Assembly: GCA_018389105.1 (NCBI GenBank)
Contig: JACATO010002138.1
Coordinates: 992,001-1,056,000, forward strand
Direction: 5' to 3'
DNA: 64,000 bases
Source of the DNA: Nautilus pompilius
Lineage: Eukaryota > Mollusca > Cephalopoda > Nautilida > Nautilidae
The notes beneath the pieces are model-generated. The model was not told the origin of the DNA. It saw nothing but the letters and a program-made list of their open reading frames with translations, and did no database searches. The position numbers and the translations under genes were made by a program. Shown here piece by piece: positions 13,546 to 26,411 of this stretch (positions are counted from its first letter, which is position 1; every line of letters starts with the position of its first letter).

Positions 13546-16500
13546 CATTAACAGTTACCATAAATTAAATTAAATAACTAAGCATTGTTTCTGGATATAC
13601 CAAATTAGAGAGCCAACTTTTGATCTGTCACTTGTTGGTAGGGTGAACACTTGAAAAATCAAATGCTAAGGAACCCAGTAGTGCAGAGATTTTGTTCCAA
13701 GTGGAGTAGACCAGGAACAGATGGAACAAATCCACTGTTGTTACAAGCTAGAGCCATGCAAGACATCAGACTTCATTGTAGAAGATAGGATGAAAACCGT
13801 AGCAAGCAACTGTAGATTTATTTTATTGCTTAATTTTATTGTTTTTACCATTTATTACTTAAAAAGATCTTGTGCATTTCAAAGGGATAGAAAACTAGAA
13901 AAACCTTTCAATCCTCCTGACTTTATAATGGAAGTTGGTTAAGAAATTATCTTTGCACTTCATTCCATCAAATATTGCAAAGACACATGTTGAATTATGA
14001 ACAACCAATTCATTAATTTTAACCTGAAAATCGTATTACCATAAATCAAAAGGTGTACTGTGTATAATGAGTTTTAATAATAAAGTATAATTCAGAAACA
14101 AATGCTTTTTAAGCTCTTAGAATTATTTAACTCTGAGAATTATGCCCATAGATTTGTTATCATCAGAATAAAAATATCTTAAATTTGTTACATTTTTTAC
14201 TCTGAATCTGAGGAAAGCCAGCCTCTCTGACAGGTTGCGTATTACTATTATTATTATTTCATATAGCATTTTTATTTGTTTTGAAATTTAGTTTAAACAA
14301 ACTTAATTTGTTTCTATAAATATTTTTATATGTAGATTAACAAGAAAATACATAGTAGTAGCAGTTAAGGAAAACTATACTGTTGCAAACTTAATTTCAA
14401 TGAATCATAGAAATGTGGCCATTTTTCAATATGTTTCCTCATGTATACATTGCCCAATGCTAATTGACAGCAGGTAGTGTGAGCTGCTGTAACTTATTTG
14501 TAAAATGTTACATCTGGTTTTCTTTCTGAAGTGAATTGAATGTTAAGCTCTCACACACTTTAATATTTTTCAATAATTCTCAAACTTGCAAAAGAATATA
14601 TTAATGCTATTTATAATAATTTTTAACAGCTAAAAAATAATATTTTTCTATTGCCACGGATGTATTAATTCTTCCTTCTCAAATCTGACACTTTACAACC
14701 TGAGATGATTTTCAAAGATGATTGATTAAGATGAAAAATAGTAAAACAATAGCTACATCAGCAGCAGAGTCTGATATGCAATCAACTAAAGACATCCATA
14801 TCCCTGGATGTTTTGTAAAACAAAATTTTAAAGAATATTATCTTACCTCCAATTTGCAGTTTCTATGTTTTCAATTGTCATGCACTAATGTTTTGCTGAT
14901 ATTGGTTGGTAATTGACTGAAGCTTAATTAGTGCCAACCTACACATTCAAATTAATAGCTGCATTGTTGTAGTAGTTGTTTACAACCAAGTTTGCATTAC
15001 TCTGTTTCCTTGTGCGAGTTTAATTTGTGATGCCAAATGTCTTCAGATCGAACAGAGCTGAGTTGAAAATAAAGGGAGAAAGAGCATTAGTCTACTGTGG
15101 GGCTGGAAGAGAAATGTTGGGGATAATTGGAATGGAGCAAGTGAGGAGGGACTTCAACCAGGGGGAAATTAGGGCCGCACAATTTACTGCTTGGGAGAGG
15201 GTCTGGAGACTTAGTTTGACTCAAATTGGTATTTTACAAAACTCATTCTAATCAAGAAAAAAAATAAATGGTGGTCAGACTAAAAGACCATTTTGTATTT
15301 AAATTTCTGAGTACAAAGATTGTAAATGAATGTGAATAAAATAATTTGGCTATTCCAACTCTCATGCTGCCTCTGGTTTTTACTTTGAGATGACAACAAC
15401 ATTATATCCAAAGAAGCCAACAAAGCATAGAAATGAAAAGAACCCAAAGAAATATCATTTAGAAATTCAATTATTTTCTACCCTAACAGTCATTGCTGGT
15501 ATTAATTACCCTGTGTTCTTTCTTTTCTATATCCAAGCAACTCTAGTTCTTCCCTTTATTGTGATTTTAGAAGTTAATATCTTGTAATAAGTTATCTAAA
15601 GGCTGACATTCATGAACAAATCTTTATTTCTTTATTTGACTGTCATTTGAACATATTCACTATTGCTATGCCAATTGGTGCATCATGTCAGGATACAACA
15701 GCATATGATATTGTTTGATTTTTGTGGTCCTTTGGTTTGATTTATTTTGATTTTCTTTGAGAAGGCTGATGTATTTATTATGTACAAACTCAGAGGAGAC
15801 TAAAACAGTTAGGTTAACCTAACAAATTTATTTTAATCAAACAATGCACAAACTGATAAATAGCAACATACTTTATAGAGGTTAATCACAATAGTTCCAT
15901 ACTTTATGGGGCAAGATGGTGATGTTAAGCCAGATGCTGATGGATGACACAGAGACATGGATGGGGGGGGGTGAGGAGTCATGGCAATAGTCTATTTCAG
16001 GGGAGGTCGGCAAATGGCAAGCTGCAAGTAGATGGATGTAGAAAGCTTCATCTTCAACTTTGATGTTGCCAAGATGGCTGAATGGCCAGACTGGTTCTCT
16101 CTTGGTCATCTTTTACTCCTGTTCTGGGGACACGAATTCCCAAAGCTGCTTGCTGCGGGTCTTTTGACTTTTTGTCTTTGCTCCAAGTGTGGTATTTTTC
16201 ACACAATGGATGTTGCACAGAGCCACTGACCATCATCAGGGAAATTAAGATTAATTGCCACTCACTATAGGGTACATTTTTAACACAAAGGATGACAATG
16301 CACATGGGTGATGGTAATCATCAGGGAAATTAAAAATTAATCATAGTAGCTGACCTTCCAGGGAGTCTCTTGAGGCCATCAAAGAGAGCATTCCCATAAC
16401 GTGCATGTGTAACAGAAGCTTTGCATTTTTGGTTTTATTGTTTGATTCTCTGCACTTTTCACAATTTTTACATGGCTATTACAATGAAAAAGCCTGTTGT

Positions 16501-17277
16501 TTCTTTTTATTCATTGTTTTGTAGAATATGACATCATCTGCATTGATTTAGAGGGAGGGAAAACAATTACATTCCTGTTGTTTTGCTTCAAGCAGTGTTT
16601 GTTTTTTCTTGCTACAAAAATGACAGTCAGTCTTAGAGCCATTGTGTGTGTGCATGCATGAGTGAGACTGTTCCACAGCTCTAATGTAACTCTTGTAGTC
16701 ACATGATGCTTCACACTGTTTTAACTGACCTATGGACAGCAGCTGAATTACTGTCTCTTCTCATCAATGCCATAAAATCCCTTTAAATTATACTTAATGC
16801 TTGCTGCTCTATTGCAGTATTTTTCAACACAATGTACTTACAGTGCCTGCACTTTAAAGTATGGTTTATTTGAGACTAATTCTGTCTCTCATTGCTGTGG
16901 TTTCTGTCCACTCTATTATTACTTCACTCCTGGGGTTTTCTATTAGTGCACTGATCTCACCTGGATCAAACTTCAGCCTTACTCCACAAGCTCTAGATGC
17001 ATCAAAATCTCATTGTTTCATTTTACTCTGGTTCTTTCCATCCTAAAAATGTATGGGGCCTTAATTACTTTTTGACTTCCCCCAACCAAGTTGTCTTAAG
17101 TGTTAATCAATCATTCACTACTCTGACCTGCCATGGAGAATCTCTCAGTTGTTAACTCTACTTATGTTCATTTGGTGAGCTTTGATGTTGCTTTGGCAGC
17201 TCAGGTTACCCATAATTTTACATTTCTACTGAGCTTAATAAACTACTGAAAATTTGCTAAGGATCAAAGAGAGATAA
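13546..17277. other. Non-coding stretch
   Basis: No gene recognised. A weak direct repeat (ATCATCAGGGAAATTAA) occurs at about 16230-16248 and again near 16318-16336, with no further structure. Short overlapping open frames at 15.9-16.3 kb on both strands have no recognisable similarity. Confidence 0.5.
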
Positions 17278-17380
17278 TATTGATATCATAATGTTATTAG
17301 ATATCAAAAGAAAAGCAGTTTTTCAGTGTGTATATTGATATGGTAATGCTATTAGGTATCAAAGGAAAAGCAGTTTTGCA
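17278..17380. repeat. Two-copy tandem repeat, about 55-bp period
   Basis: The segment starting TATTGATATCATAATG at about 17279 is repeated about 54 bp later as TATTGATATGGTAATG. Both copies continue through an ATTAG-ATATCAAA block and AAAAGCAGTTTT. The copies differ at several positions, so the duplication is not recent. Confidence 0.85.
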
Positions 17381-18014
17381 ATGAGCTTTAACTTAAGGAG
17401 AAATAATTTTGACAAAAAAATGAAAATACAATTAAATAATATAATCACAATGGACCAATAAAGCCACCCCCTCAAAAAAAAAAAGGCTTGTAGCTGTCAA
17501 CTACCAAATCTGACATTTTACTAAAAAATGGCAGATTTTTGTTGAGTAAGTCAGTTAATCGGTAGCACGAATAAAAACTTAGCCCTGGGTTTCCAGGCTC
17601 TTGAGTCTTTGAATGTTTATCTGGGCCAGTTACAGCAGGCAGAATAAAGAACTGCATGTTTAACATCCAATGCAGTTGTGGCTGGGCGTATAAGGGTAAA
17701 ACAAGTGGACTGGCTTTGGTAAGGATGTAGGAGAGCAACAGAAACAGGAGAAACAAGATGTTCAGGGGTTGCAAAGCAAGTCTGGTCAAAAAAGACTTAT
17801 CAACCAAAGTGGATAAAAACAACAATCCTGGGGAGTTATTAGCACTACTGGAGAGCTTGACAGACCAAAGAAGCAGCACACACGGCTCTGGGCAATGAAT
17901 CCACCAGTAGACCAAATGTAGAACTCAGTTCTATATGTTCACTCTTCCTACATGCTAACAAGCCAGTATCCGAATAGAAACCGGTCAGAGCGGAAAATTT
18001 TATCAATAACTGGC
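17381..18014. other. Non-coding stretch with one 147-codon open frame
   Basis: A minus-strand open frame (17472-17915) is long for this AT-rich window and leucine-rich, but shows no recognisable domain. The segment is slightly richer in GC and ends in a tRNA-like block, so it may belong to a larger decayed repeat. I do not call a gene. Confidence 0.35.
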
Positions 18015-18090
18015 AATGGTTGAAGTAGCTCAATCGGTAGCATGCCAGATTTACAACCAAGAGGTTTCTGGTTTGAATCCACACCTAATA
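18015..18090 (+). repeat. tRNA-like sequence (decayed tRNA or SINE head)
   Basis: An A-box-like TAGCTCAATCGGTAGCA at about 18027-18043 is followed about 25 bases later by a B-box-like GGTTTGAATCC (about 18068-18078), the usual spacing of internal Pol III promoter boxes. The putative anticodon stem does not pair well (CCAGA against CCAAG) and no acceptor stem can be drawn. This is a tRNA pseudogene or SINE head, not a functional tRNA. Confidence 0.6.
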
Positions 18091-18380
18091 TATACATATA
18101 CAAATAGTATCGTCAATGAATACTAAAAGTATTCCTGGAGATTACAAGAGAATAAACTTTTTGAAACTAGATTAACTAGGTCATTTACCTGCTTGGCAGG
18201 AACCAAACCAATGTTACGATGACTGTAATATGTTAGGAATAAAGTGCTGTGTCACTAATTATCTATGATGGAGCTGATATGAGTTGGTGTTACCCAAATG
18301 AGGTCATTTAACCTGCTTTATAATACTTCTACAAAGCCATAGTAATCAATTCACCTCAATGAAGGATAATGTGAAGGCTC
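18091..18380. other. Short non-coding spacer
   Basis: Nothing recognised between the tRNA-like block and the transposase relic. The first part of this segment may belong to either one. Confidence 0.4.
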
Positions 18381-18600
18381 CCCCATCTTCTATATCCTGC
18401 TTGTTTTCCCCTGACCTAAATCCCATAGAACATGTCCTTGATGAGCTTTCTAAGTGAAATGGATAGCAGAATCTTACTTCTGGGACCATTCCAGAACTTG
18501 TCTTAGCAAAGGAATGAATCATGCTGCCATAAGACTGTCAGACATACAGTAAGATGGCCATACTTGCTACAGAGAAGCCATGTGACTTCATGGTCTGTAG
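18381..18600 (+). pseudogene. Decayed Tc1 transposase C-terminal fragment
   Basis: The plus strand encodes CLFSPDLNPIEHVLDEL at about 18399-18449. This is the hallmark block around the third catalytic residue (Glu of the DD34E triad) in Tc1-like transposases. Downstream pieces (TIPELVLAKE and a YSKMAI-like segment) sit where the family has its terminal helices, but several stops interrupt the frame soon after the hallmark block. No upstream catalytic blocks or inverted repeats were found nearby. It is an old fragment, unrelated in detail to the near-intact Tc1 copy at 46.7-48.2 kb. Confidence 0.7.
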
Positions 18601-19788
18601 ATAGTGATATTTGCTGTCATCATCATGTCACTAAATCCATGAAACAATGTCCAGATATAGCACCAAATGAACTCTCTATGTGAAACTTTATGATCAGTTG
18701 TATGCACAAGTTTTATCTTAAAATCATATAATTTATATCACTCCATGTTTTGCTTGGTGCATTTTGAAGGTTGATTTCAAATTAGTCCCTGTCTAGGAAC
18801 AGTTTCTTGCTTGCTTGCAAGTCAAAATGATCCTGGTGGTGTTTTGTTGGTATGGATCATTTGCCTCTATGTCAGCATCATCTGCCTCATAGCATTAAAT
18901 TTCTCCAGTCTCCACAACCAATTTAATGATGCAGTCCTACGTAAATGTTAGATTATCAGCATGTAGCTCACTGAAATTAATGTTGGAATTAGTAGTTTCC
19001 ATATTCACATGCATTTCATACCTTGATTCACACAGGGTGCAAATCTCCAAAGAGAGCCAGCTCATTATGTGCCAAAAGCAAAAGTAAATTGTAATACTAA
19101 ATATTAGTTTCATGGCTCGCTGATTACCTTTTGATTTTTATAAAATTTTGAGTAGTGTGTCTGAATTTTGTGTGACTTGTTTTAATGTAGGGTTGTTATC
19201 ATTCTACTATGCCTTGCTCCTTATGTGCAGCAGCTCTTTCTGCATTAGTTACATTAAAGCTGATTGCAACTTTTGTGACTACATTCTACTGGACTGCTGA
19301 AGACTGATTCAATACAGTTTGGAAACTGCCTTGGCATGGCGTCTTCTCACTTTCCTCCATCAGCTAGCCAGTTTCTCTCAGGCTGTCCGGTTTCCTTACA
19401 CATATGGAAAATGAACTTTTTATAGACCTCTTGATGCCAAAGGTGATGCCAGCTCATTGCACCTTTCCTTCAGTCATGCATCAGTGACTAATTGTCAATC
19501 TGATGAAGTCTCAGGACAGACAGACAGCTACATTAAAATTGCTGAAATTGTTTTTGTTTTTTTTTTAATTTAAAGAATTAATTCTGATGTTTGCTTAACA
19601 TTGAATAATTCTAAGGATTGCATTTACTCTCTTAATCAGTGGAAAATTATGGAATCATGTTTTTTAATGAGTAGGGCATTTTATTATTAGAATTGTCCCT
19701 TTTTGTGTGGTATGTTATTGAGGAATTAAACTGTAATGTCTGATTACTGTAAATACTTGGTTGCTATTTTTAGGGATGAGCTTTTATT
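18601..19788. other. Non-coding stretch
   Basis: No gene, RNA or repeat recognised. AT-rich, with a T-run at about 19553-19566. Confidence 0.5.
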
Positions 19789-20170
19789 TTAATTTTTTGT
19801 TGTTTTTTCTTTTGCTATCTTTTTATCAATCATCTCTTGGAAAAATTGTTTGATTTTTTTTTTTCCATACTTTTTCTCCAGACTCAATGCATCGACATCC
19901 TGAAGAAACTTTGTGTCACCTTTACCATGTAAAGATGCCTCTGTTTGCCATATGCCTCTCCAATATTGGCTTGCTCTTTGGAATGGAGGGTTTGTCTTGT
20001 GAATGGATGGTTTGTAGTGGTCCAACAAAGACTAAATTCCATCTTACTGAGTGGCTTAGCCTGCCAGCATATGCCATCATATCTTTTTCTTTTGATTGAA
20101 ATTTATGGAAACGGTCTAACTGAATAACTTCTAGTATATTGCTTCTTAAAAACCCTTTGTGCCAGATCAC
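19789..20170 (-). pseudogene. Unrecognised frameshifted reading frame with Lys-rich tail
   Basis: Two overlapping minus-strand open frames look like parts of one ancestral protein. The upstream part (20170 down to 19922) contains GRLSHSVRWNLVFVGPLQ. The downstream part (from about 19935 to 19789, another frame) contains KFLQDVDALSLEKKYGKKK and a tail rich in Lys, Glu and Ile. A frame change near 19925 would join them. The composition is more protein-like than most frames here, with a charged helical C-terminus. I do not recognise the family. It could be a processed pseudogene, a transposon-encoded protein fragment, or chance. Confidence 0.3.
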
Positions 20171-23100
20171 TTACTGTTTGTGATAATCTTCATTTGAGAA
20201 TGACTAGACTAAATATATACAAACCTCTGCAACTAAACATTAAAGTCTGTCTACTAAATTCCTTCCTAAATGCTTTTTTTAAAATTTATTTACAGCTATT
20301 TCTCTAAATACTGGGACTTGACTGGTGCCATCTTATTCACCAGCACTCTCTCAGGGCCATTAAATATTTTACTTATTTATTCTGGATTTTAGTATCGTAA
20401 GTTTGTTTTTCTTTTTGGCAATATGATTGTGTGTGGATATGCCAACTGACCTTGAAAGATTTGCTGTCTCTGACACTATCTTGTTTTTCACATTTGACCA
20501 TTCCAGTAGTCTGCCTTGAGCTGTGGACCTCAATTTCACTGGTATCTATTTTTCCAAATATCTTTATTAAGAGTGTCTGTGAATGATTAATCTTCCATCA
20601 CAAGTCAACACAACTTTTTTATTTTTTAAAATTTTTTTGACCTAAATTCTCAGTCTTCTGGGTGGTAGTGTATCTGTGGGCTTTTTTCATCCCCCCCCCT
20701 CACTATCTTTATACTGATAGTAGAGTAGTTTTGTCATGTACACTGAATTCTGACCAACAGATTTTTTTGATCTTTAACCGAGTTCTAGATTCATCTCAAC
20801 TATCTTGGATGATTCAGAGAACGATGTGTTTTACTCTGTAACTGTGGGGGCTTTTTCCCCCAGAGTTTGACAACTCCAGATATTCTGACTTTTATTTATT
20901 CTTTTTTTTACCATTAGAAAAGTACTCATAATTATTCTAGCCATATTCTGTTGCACTTCAAATTGTCTCTCACGATATTTTGCATCTTCACATTTGTGGA
21001 TTTACTTTTGCTTGGGCAGTTGCACATTTGTATATCCTCTCTTGCTTGAAAAACTAATTCTTTTAATTAACCCTTCACAGCATGATATTAGGATATCTAC
21101 TCTCAACTTTTAGTATTAATGTCTAGTTATCAACATGTCTGACACACTTGACTTTTGAAACAGCAGATCTTTGCCGGAAATAAGAGCCTGTTTTTTTCAT
21201 TATTGTCACTGCTCATGAAAGTTTTCCTGATTGTATGGTCTAACAAGGTATTTGTCACAGCTGGTTATTCTGCCAGATCTTGTGATTGATTGATCTACCA
21301 GTACACCTCATGTTGATGAAATCCTGCTCTTGTAACTCGCTTGTTTTATCTAAGCTTCATTTATATGCTAGGATGTTTCTGTAAGATCAGAATTTAGAGT
21401 GCATTCTCTGTGTTGGTTATCTTGTAGGTTTCTTTCATATGCACACAGTGGCCTACAGTTTCAAACAAGATTCTAATGAGAATTACAGATTATCTCACTT
21501 CTTTTAAGTAAAATGGTCCATAAAATATTTTACCATATAGTTGTTTGTATTATGGTTGTCTTTAGTATTGTCAACTGATTGTCAGGTTAATAAAGACTCA
21601 CATTTTCATTGGTTATCATGGCATCTAGTGCTATATAGAATCATTGTGAATCATAAAGATGAAAAATATCCAACAGACACTATATTGTGCCACGGGGCAG
21701 TTTATTCCTTAATCTCTCGCATTATCTTTCAGTTTTCTTTTATTAGAAAAATAGTGGTCTAAGAAGCCTAGATTTACCATTAAGACTTTAGCCAAAGAAA
21801 AGAGAGCTGTTTTCCTGTTGATATGGTTTGTAGGTATTAATGCCGAAATTGTCTTTTTCTTAAATAATGCCTACAGTGTTTATCTACCCATGTACAGTAA
21901 CTATAACAAATGTAAGAAGCTCATTATAGATTCAAAGACAGAAATTAATTTTATTCTTGTGGAAAATCAAACATTTGGAAATTAAACAAATTATTTATCA
22001 TGTTCCTTGTCTCTTGAACAAACAGATTGGTTAAAAAAAAGTCCAATTTTTTCTTTTTTTTGTAATTGTACTAAATGCACTCGATACCAGAGTATATTAT
22101 AACAAGAAACACATGTTCATGAATAGTAAACAAGTAGGATATTTCAAGCTGCACCTTATTCCAACTTCTGTCAAAGAGGAGGAGGAGGAAGAAGAAAAGG
22201 CACAAAAATACGAAACAAAGGGATACCTCAAAAATGGAAAATGAATTGTAAAATGTTGGAGAAAAGGAAACATTTTAAATGCAAATTTAAGGGGGGAAGA
22301 AGAAGCAGAATGGATGTTTGTGTTTATTTCAAAGATAATCCAGATGTTCAGTGAATATTTAAAAAAAAAAGAAGCAGCAATTTATGCAGGAATGAATTTA
22401 GTTAGAACTATGAAGCTGTGACAACTTCTAATGAAGTGTAACGGCACCTACATCGTATTTCTCGATGGTGTTTATTACATTTAAAAAATATGTTCCACTG
22501 GTGAGGGGGTTGGTGGTACTTGGTGGAACTGCTTGGGTTTCCTCCTCTTGACGTCCATATTGTGTTATTTGAACTGACTTGTTACCCAGCACAACTGCGG
22601 CGCCATGCATTCTCCTCTCTTACTCTCTCACTGGACATACTCATCTACATCACCTTTAATAACTGACACAAACTATTAAAAGTTACTTAATGAAAAATAA
22701 TAAATGTTAAGTAATTACCATACAAAGATGATTTATGTCAGTCATTAAAGGATGTACAGATGACTTTTTGTTGGCATTACAGAAGGTCACCTATAAACCC
22801 AGGAAAAAACAAAAAAAATTGAAAGCGGTTAACATATCTGTTAGAGGAAATAAACAATTACGCAACTTCATGAATGTATAATAAAATGAAAATAAGGCTT
22901 CAACATGTTTAGAGATAAATACCAAAATTGATTTTTAAACATTTCTAATAAAATGTGTAGAACAAGTCACCAATTTTAAGAAATTTGATGAGAAGAAAAT
23001 AGATTCACCGAAATATGCTCCCGTTCCTCTGATCTTCTTCATAAACCTTACACAGGCCATGTTATTGCAATACTGGATCATTTGAACAATAACACAGGTT

Positions 23101-24642
23101 GCTCTATAGTATAGCAATTTGACCATGTTTGTAATGTAGGTTATTGTCCTGGCTGTGTTGGTAATTAACGTCTCTGCAGCTTTAATTTTAAGGGAAAAAA
23201 GAACAGTGTCACGCGCACACACTAATGTACATTGTATATGATATGAATCATACCAGTTTATTTTGAACTAATTAAATTTAAAAAAAAAGTTTTATCTTTT
23301 ATTCTAAACCTCTGATAAAATTTCAATATCAGTAATATTCTGGAAAAGTCACCTAGGAGACCTGTAATTTTGGGAACTTCTGTTTTGTGTGGCATCCACT
23401 GAGGTGGATTATCCCTGGGGGATTTTGGTGGCTTATTGATTAGATTACTTGTTGAGAATGTTAATTTCATTACCTGATGGTGGCTGACCTCAGCAGACCA
23501 GTGGCAAGCCCCATGGACAACTTTATATATTACTTCTTGATTAATATGAAAGCGGAACTGCTGGGACTGCTTGCAGTTAACGTCTCCAGAATAAGGATTG
23601 ATTTCATCATTTTTTGCATATCTCTATCCTTGCACCAGCTAATGAGTGCTAAGACAACAATCAGATAACTCACAATATCAAAATCCCTATCTGCTAGTAT
23701 CATTTGTTTAATGTTTTGTTATGGGATTGCTAATTCAGTATGACGCGTTTGCTTACTATACAGATGTTTATAGATTTTCTTTTCTAATTTGATATCTCTC
23801 TTCAAGGAGTTTCTGTATTGAGAAGTCTTAACATTTTTTAAATGAGCAAATAGATTACACAAATTCGATATACAAGTTAAAGGGAAGGCCAAGATAATTG
23901 TATTGTCCTATGCTTTAAAATAAAGTATTGAGTGTTTGCTGTGTGTTAGAATACATAAATGCATTTTCAGCATAAAAAAAACAACCAAGGTTTTATTTTG
24001 ATACTTAACAGGGCTTCTGTACAAACCCACTTAATGTGGCAACTTCTTGTGGCAATACACCTATAGTAATACAGCAGGCATTAGATCTCAACGGGTGTCC
24101 ACTTTGCAATAGTTTCGACTGATGAATATTATTTTAACAAATAGAGATGTAAATGATAAATCAGAACCAAAACAAATTGGTGGAAATTGCACCAGTCATG
24201 GCATAATTACTGCCTTAAATAAAACAATCAGAATTATTTCAGGTGGTTATAATTTTGGCCACCACTGTACAATAATTAAATTTAATTATTTTTTTTTTTG
24301 TTAATTAATAATCAGAGTGTATTAAAATAACAACAACAAAAATAATTACCCATCTAGAATTTCAATCATTTATTTTAATCATATTTTCTCGACAGGTGTG
24401 CGTGTAGAAACCTTAGGTGAAAAATTATGAATTGAAGCTCAGGGGAAATAGTGATAGAAATTTATGGAAAATTCAAAATTCTAGTGCAAATAATTTCTGG
24501 TTCAGATAATTTAAAATTGGAAAAAAAAATCTTATTATTCACTATCTGTTCAAAGACAGAAATATTGAATATGATTTTTCAGAAAGTCTATGATAGTTTA
24601 TCCATTCATTAACATTATCGCATTAACCCTTTAAAATTCTCA
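20171..24642. other. Non-coding stretch with one weak exon candidate
   Basis: No firm gene. On the minus strand, 23052-23173 is an open segment preceded by a pyrimidine-rich tract ending in CAG and followed by GTAAGG. This makes it a possible internal exon, but the encoded residues match no family I know. Elsewhere the sequence is AT-rich with polyT, polyA and purine-rich runs (for example 22176-22200). Confidence 0.4.
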
Positions 24643-24650
24643 GCCTAGAA
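24643..24650. repeat. hAT target-site duplication, left copy
   Basis: GCCTAGAA, repeated exactly at 25165-25172 on the other side of the element. Eight bases is the standard duplication length for hAT transposons. Confidence 0.9.
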
Positions 24651-25164
24651 CAGTGATTCTCAACCCTCTGCCATTTACCCCTTTGGCTTGATGTATTTCG
24701 CCATTTACCCTCTTACTCCCATGCAAAAAACTGTATAGCCGGCATAGAGGCACAGACAAAAAAAAATGATGAAACAACTTTATTGTTAAGAAGAAGAAGA
24801 AGAGGAAATTTATTTACAATCAAAAGACAACAAAATAAATAAAATCCTAACAATAAAAGGAATTTTTTCAGAACAAATTCTTCTGGGATAAGATATATGA
24901 ACAGTTTTGTTTTTATGATTCATAAATTTTGAATGAATATATTTGATTTTATTATCAAAAAAACAAAGGAATTTCAGGGGGTATGGTAGATAGTACATCC
25001 TATATCAAAGGGGAATGCATCCCCAAAGGATCTATGCCCATGCCAGCCATAATCTTTCTAAAGCAGGCTGAACAGGTATAGTGTATTACAGAATTAATAC
25101 TTTTGCAGGTATGATATATTTACCCCCTGTTATGTACATTTTTACTCCTGGTTGAGAATCACTG
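24651..25164. mobile_element. Non-autonomous hAT element (MITE)
   Basis: The 514-bp unit starts CAGTGATTCTCAACC and ends with the exact reverse complement of those 15 bases, so it has perfect terminal inverted repeats. Perfect 8-bp duplications (GCCTAGAA) flank it. Ends of the form CAGNGNTTCTCAACC are typical of hAT-family non-autonomous elements. The interior is AT-rich with no transposase frame. Repeated short motifs such as CATTTACCC occur just inside the left end (about 24671 and 24700). A full-length autonomous hAT elsewhere in the genome would be needed for movement. The exact target duplication argues that the insertion is not very old. Confidence 0.92.
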
Positions 25165-25172
25165 GCCTAGAA
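25165..25172. repeat. hAT target-site duplication, right copy
   Basis: Exact copy of the GCCTAGAA at the left flank of the element. Confidence 0.9.
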
Positions 25173-26411
25173 CCATGTGTTCTAAATACCAGTGCACTTT
25201 TGTAAATTCTTTGTGCAGCAAAATTTGCATCATCCTCTTTGAATTAGTACAATACCTTCCTCATTAATACAAACTCTCTGTAATGGCAAATCCTTATGTC
25301 ACTCCAACCTCTTATGTTTTGCATTATGAGTGAGTTGACTGGATATACAGCCAAGTTCAACACCAAAATTAGTATTTCTAGGCTTTGGTGCAACTGAATC
25401 TCAAGTGGTATAAGTAAAGCAAATTTAACCTAAAATCTGAGCAAATTAAGATTTGAGTATTTTGAACTTAGATATCCCTATGTATTGGCAAGTAGAAATT
25501 GCTGACATGGCAGTGAATTAGCCCACTCACTGTTTAAGATTAATGGTAATCATTGGTTTCAGTTGAAAAATGGGTTTTACAATAGCATTTTTTCTTTTTT
25601 TCTGTGCACCTGTTCTTTGTATCGATTGTAAACTACATTTGAAATAAGTTGTGCAACTAAGGAAGAATCAACTGCGTGGGAAACAAGGTTTTTTTAAATG
25701 CTTCAGAGAAGTAAACATTAGTAAAAAAAAAAACAGCAACAAATGATTGATTTAAAGCTACAAAATTCAAGGTTGGCATTTCAAAGAGTCTACTTTCATT
25801 TGTCTAATTCTTAAGGACATGACAACAGATACTTAGGCACCCATGTATGAAATTCTTGTAAAAAATAAAAAATTAAAAAAAAAAAAATTCCTTTATCCAC
25901 TGTAAAGTTTGACTGAGGTATAATAAAGTTATTTTCTTAACCTTAACTGATACAAGTGATGGTAACCTTACTTCCTCTGACAAATGGACTGATTTTAGAA
26001 TAATCGCCTTTGCTCAATAAATACTTTTCACGTTTCCAAAAGTTGTCGTTTTAAGAATAAAATGCCAGCAGTATAAATGTGTGTTTGCAAACAGTTTTTA
26101 AAATATAGTATTAACAAAAATCTAGAAAAGTAAGTGAAATATACTGTTATAAAAATCATTTTACTCATAAAAGCAAAGCATGTTTCCTTTTTTTTTATTA
26201 TTAAAATAAAAGATCTGTATCAAAATAGAATAAAATATGATTACACTGGATGACAACCAATTTGCTACTGAGGTAGAAGTATGTGTCTTAGACTAGTTAG
26301 AGTATGCTGCTGTTTTCAAATATGAAATCAGAATTAACCCAATACATACGTTTTGTTAGTTACAGAAATAAATGGAAATCTGTTATATATTTTGAGTGTT
26401 TTTAGTACTGT
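25173..26411. other. Non-coding stretch
   Basis: No gene or repeat recognised apart from A-rich runs near 25.72 and 25.87 kb. Confidence 0.5.

Noticed and set aside
17472-17915. 147-codon minus-strand open frame as a gene
   Set aside because: Leucine-rich but with no recognisable domain, and near a tRNA-like block. More likely part of a decayed repeat or chance.
18015-18090. Functional tRNA gene
   Set aside because: A-box and B-box are present, but anticodon and acceptor stems do not pair. It is better explained as a tRNA pseudogene or SINE head.
20833-20866. Small hairpin (ACTCTG ... CAGAGT with a GGGGG/CCCCC core) as a terminator or RNA
   Set aside because: Too short, with no adjacent transcript. 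Such hairpins are expected by chance in this length of sequence.
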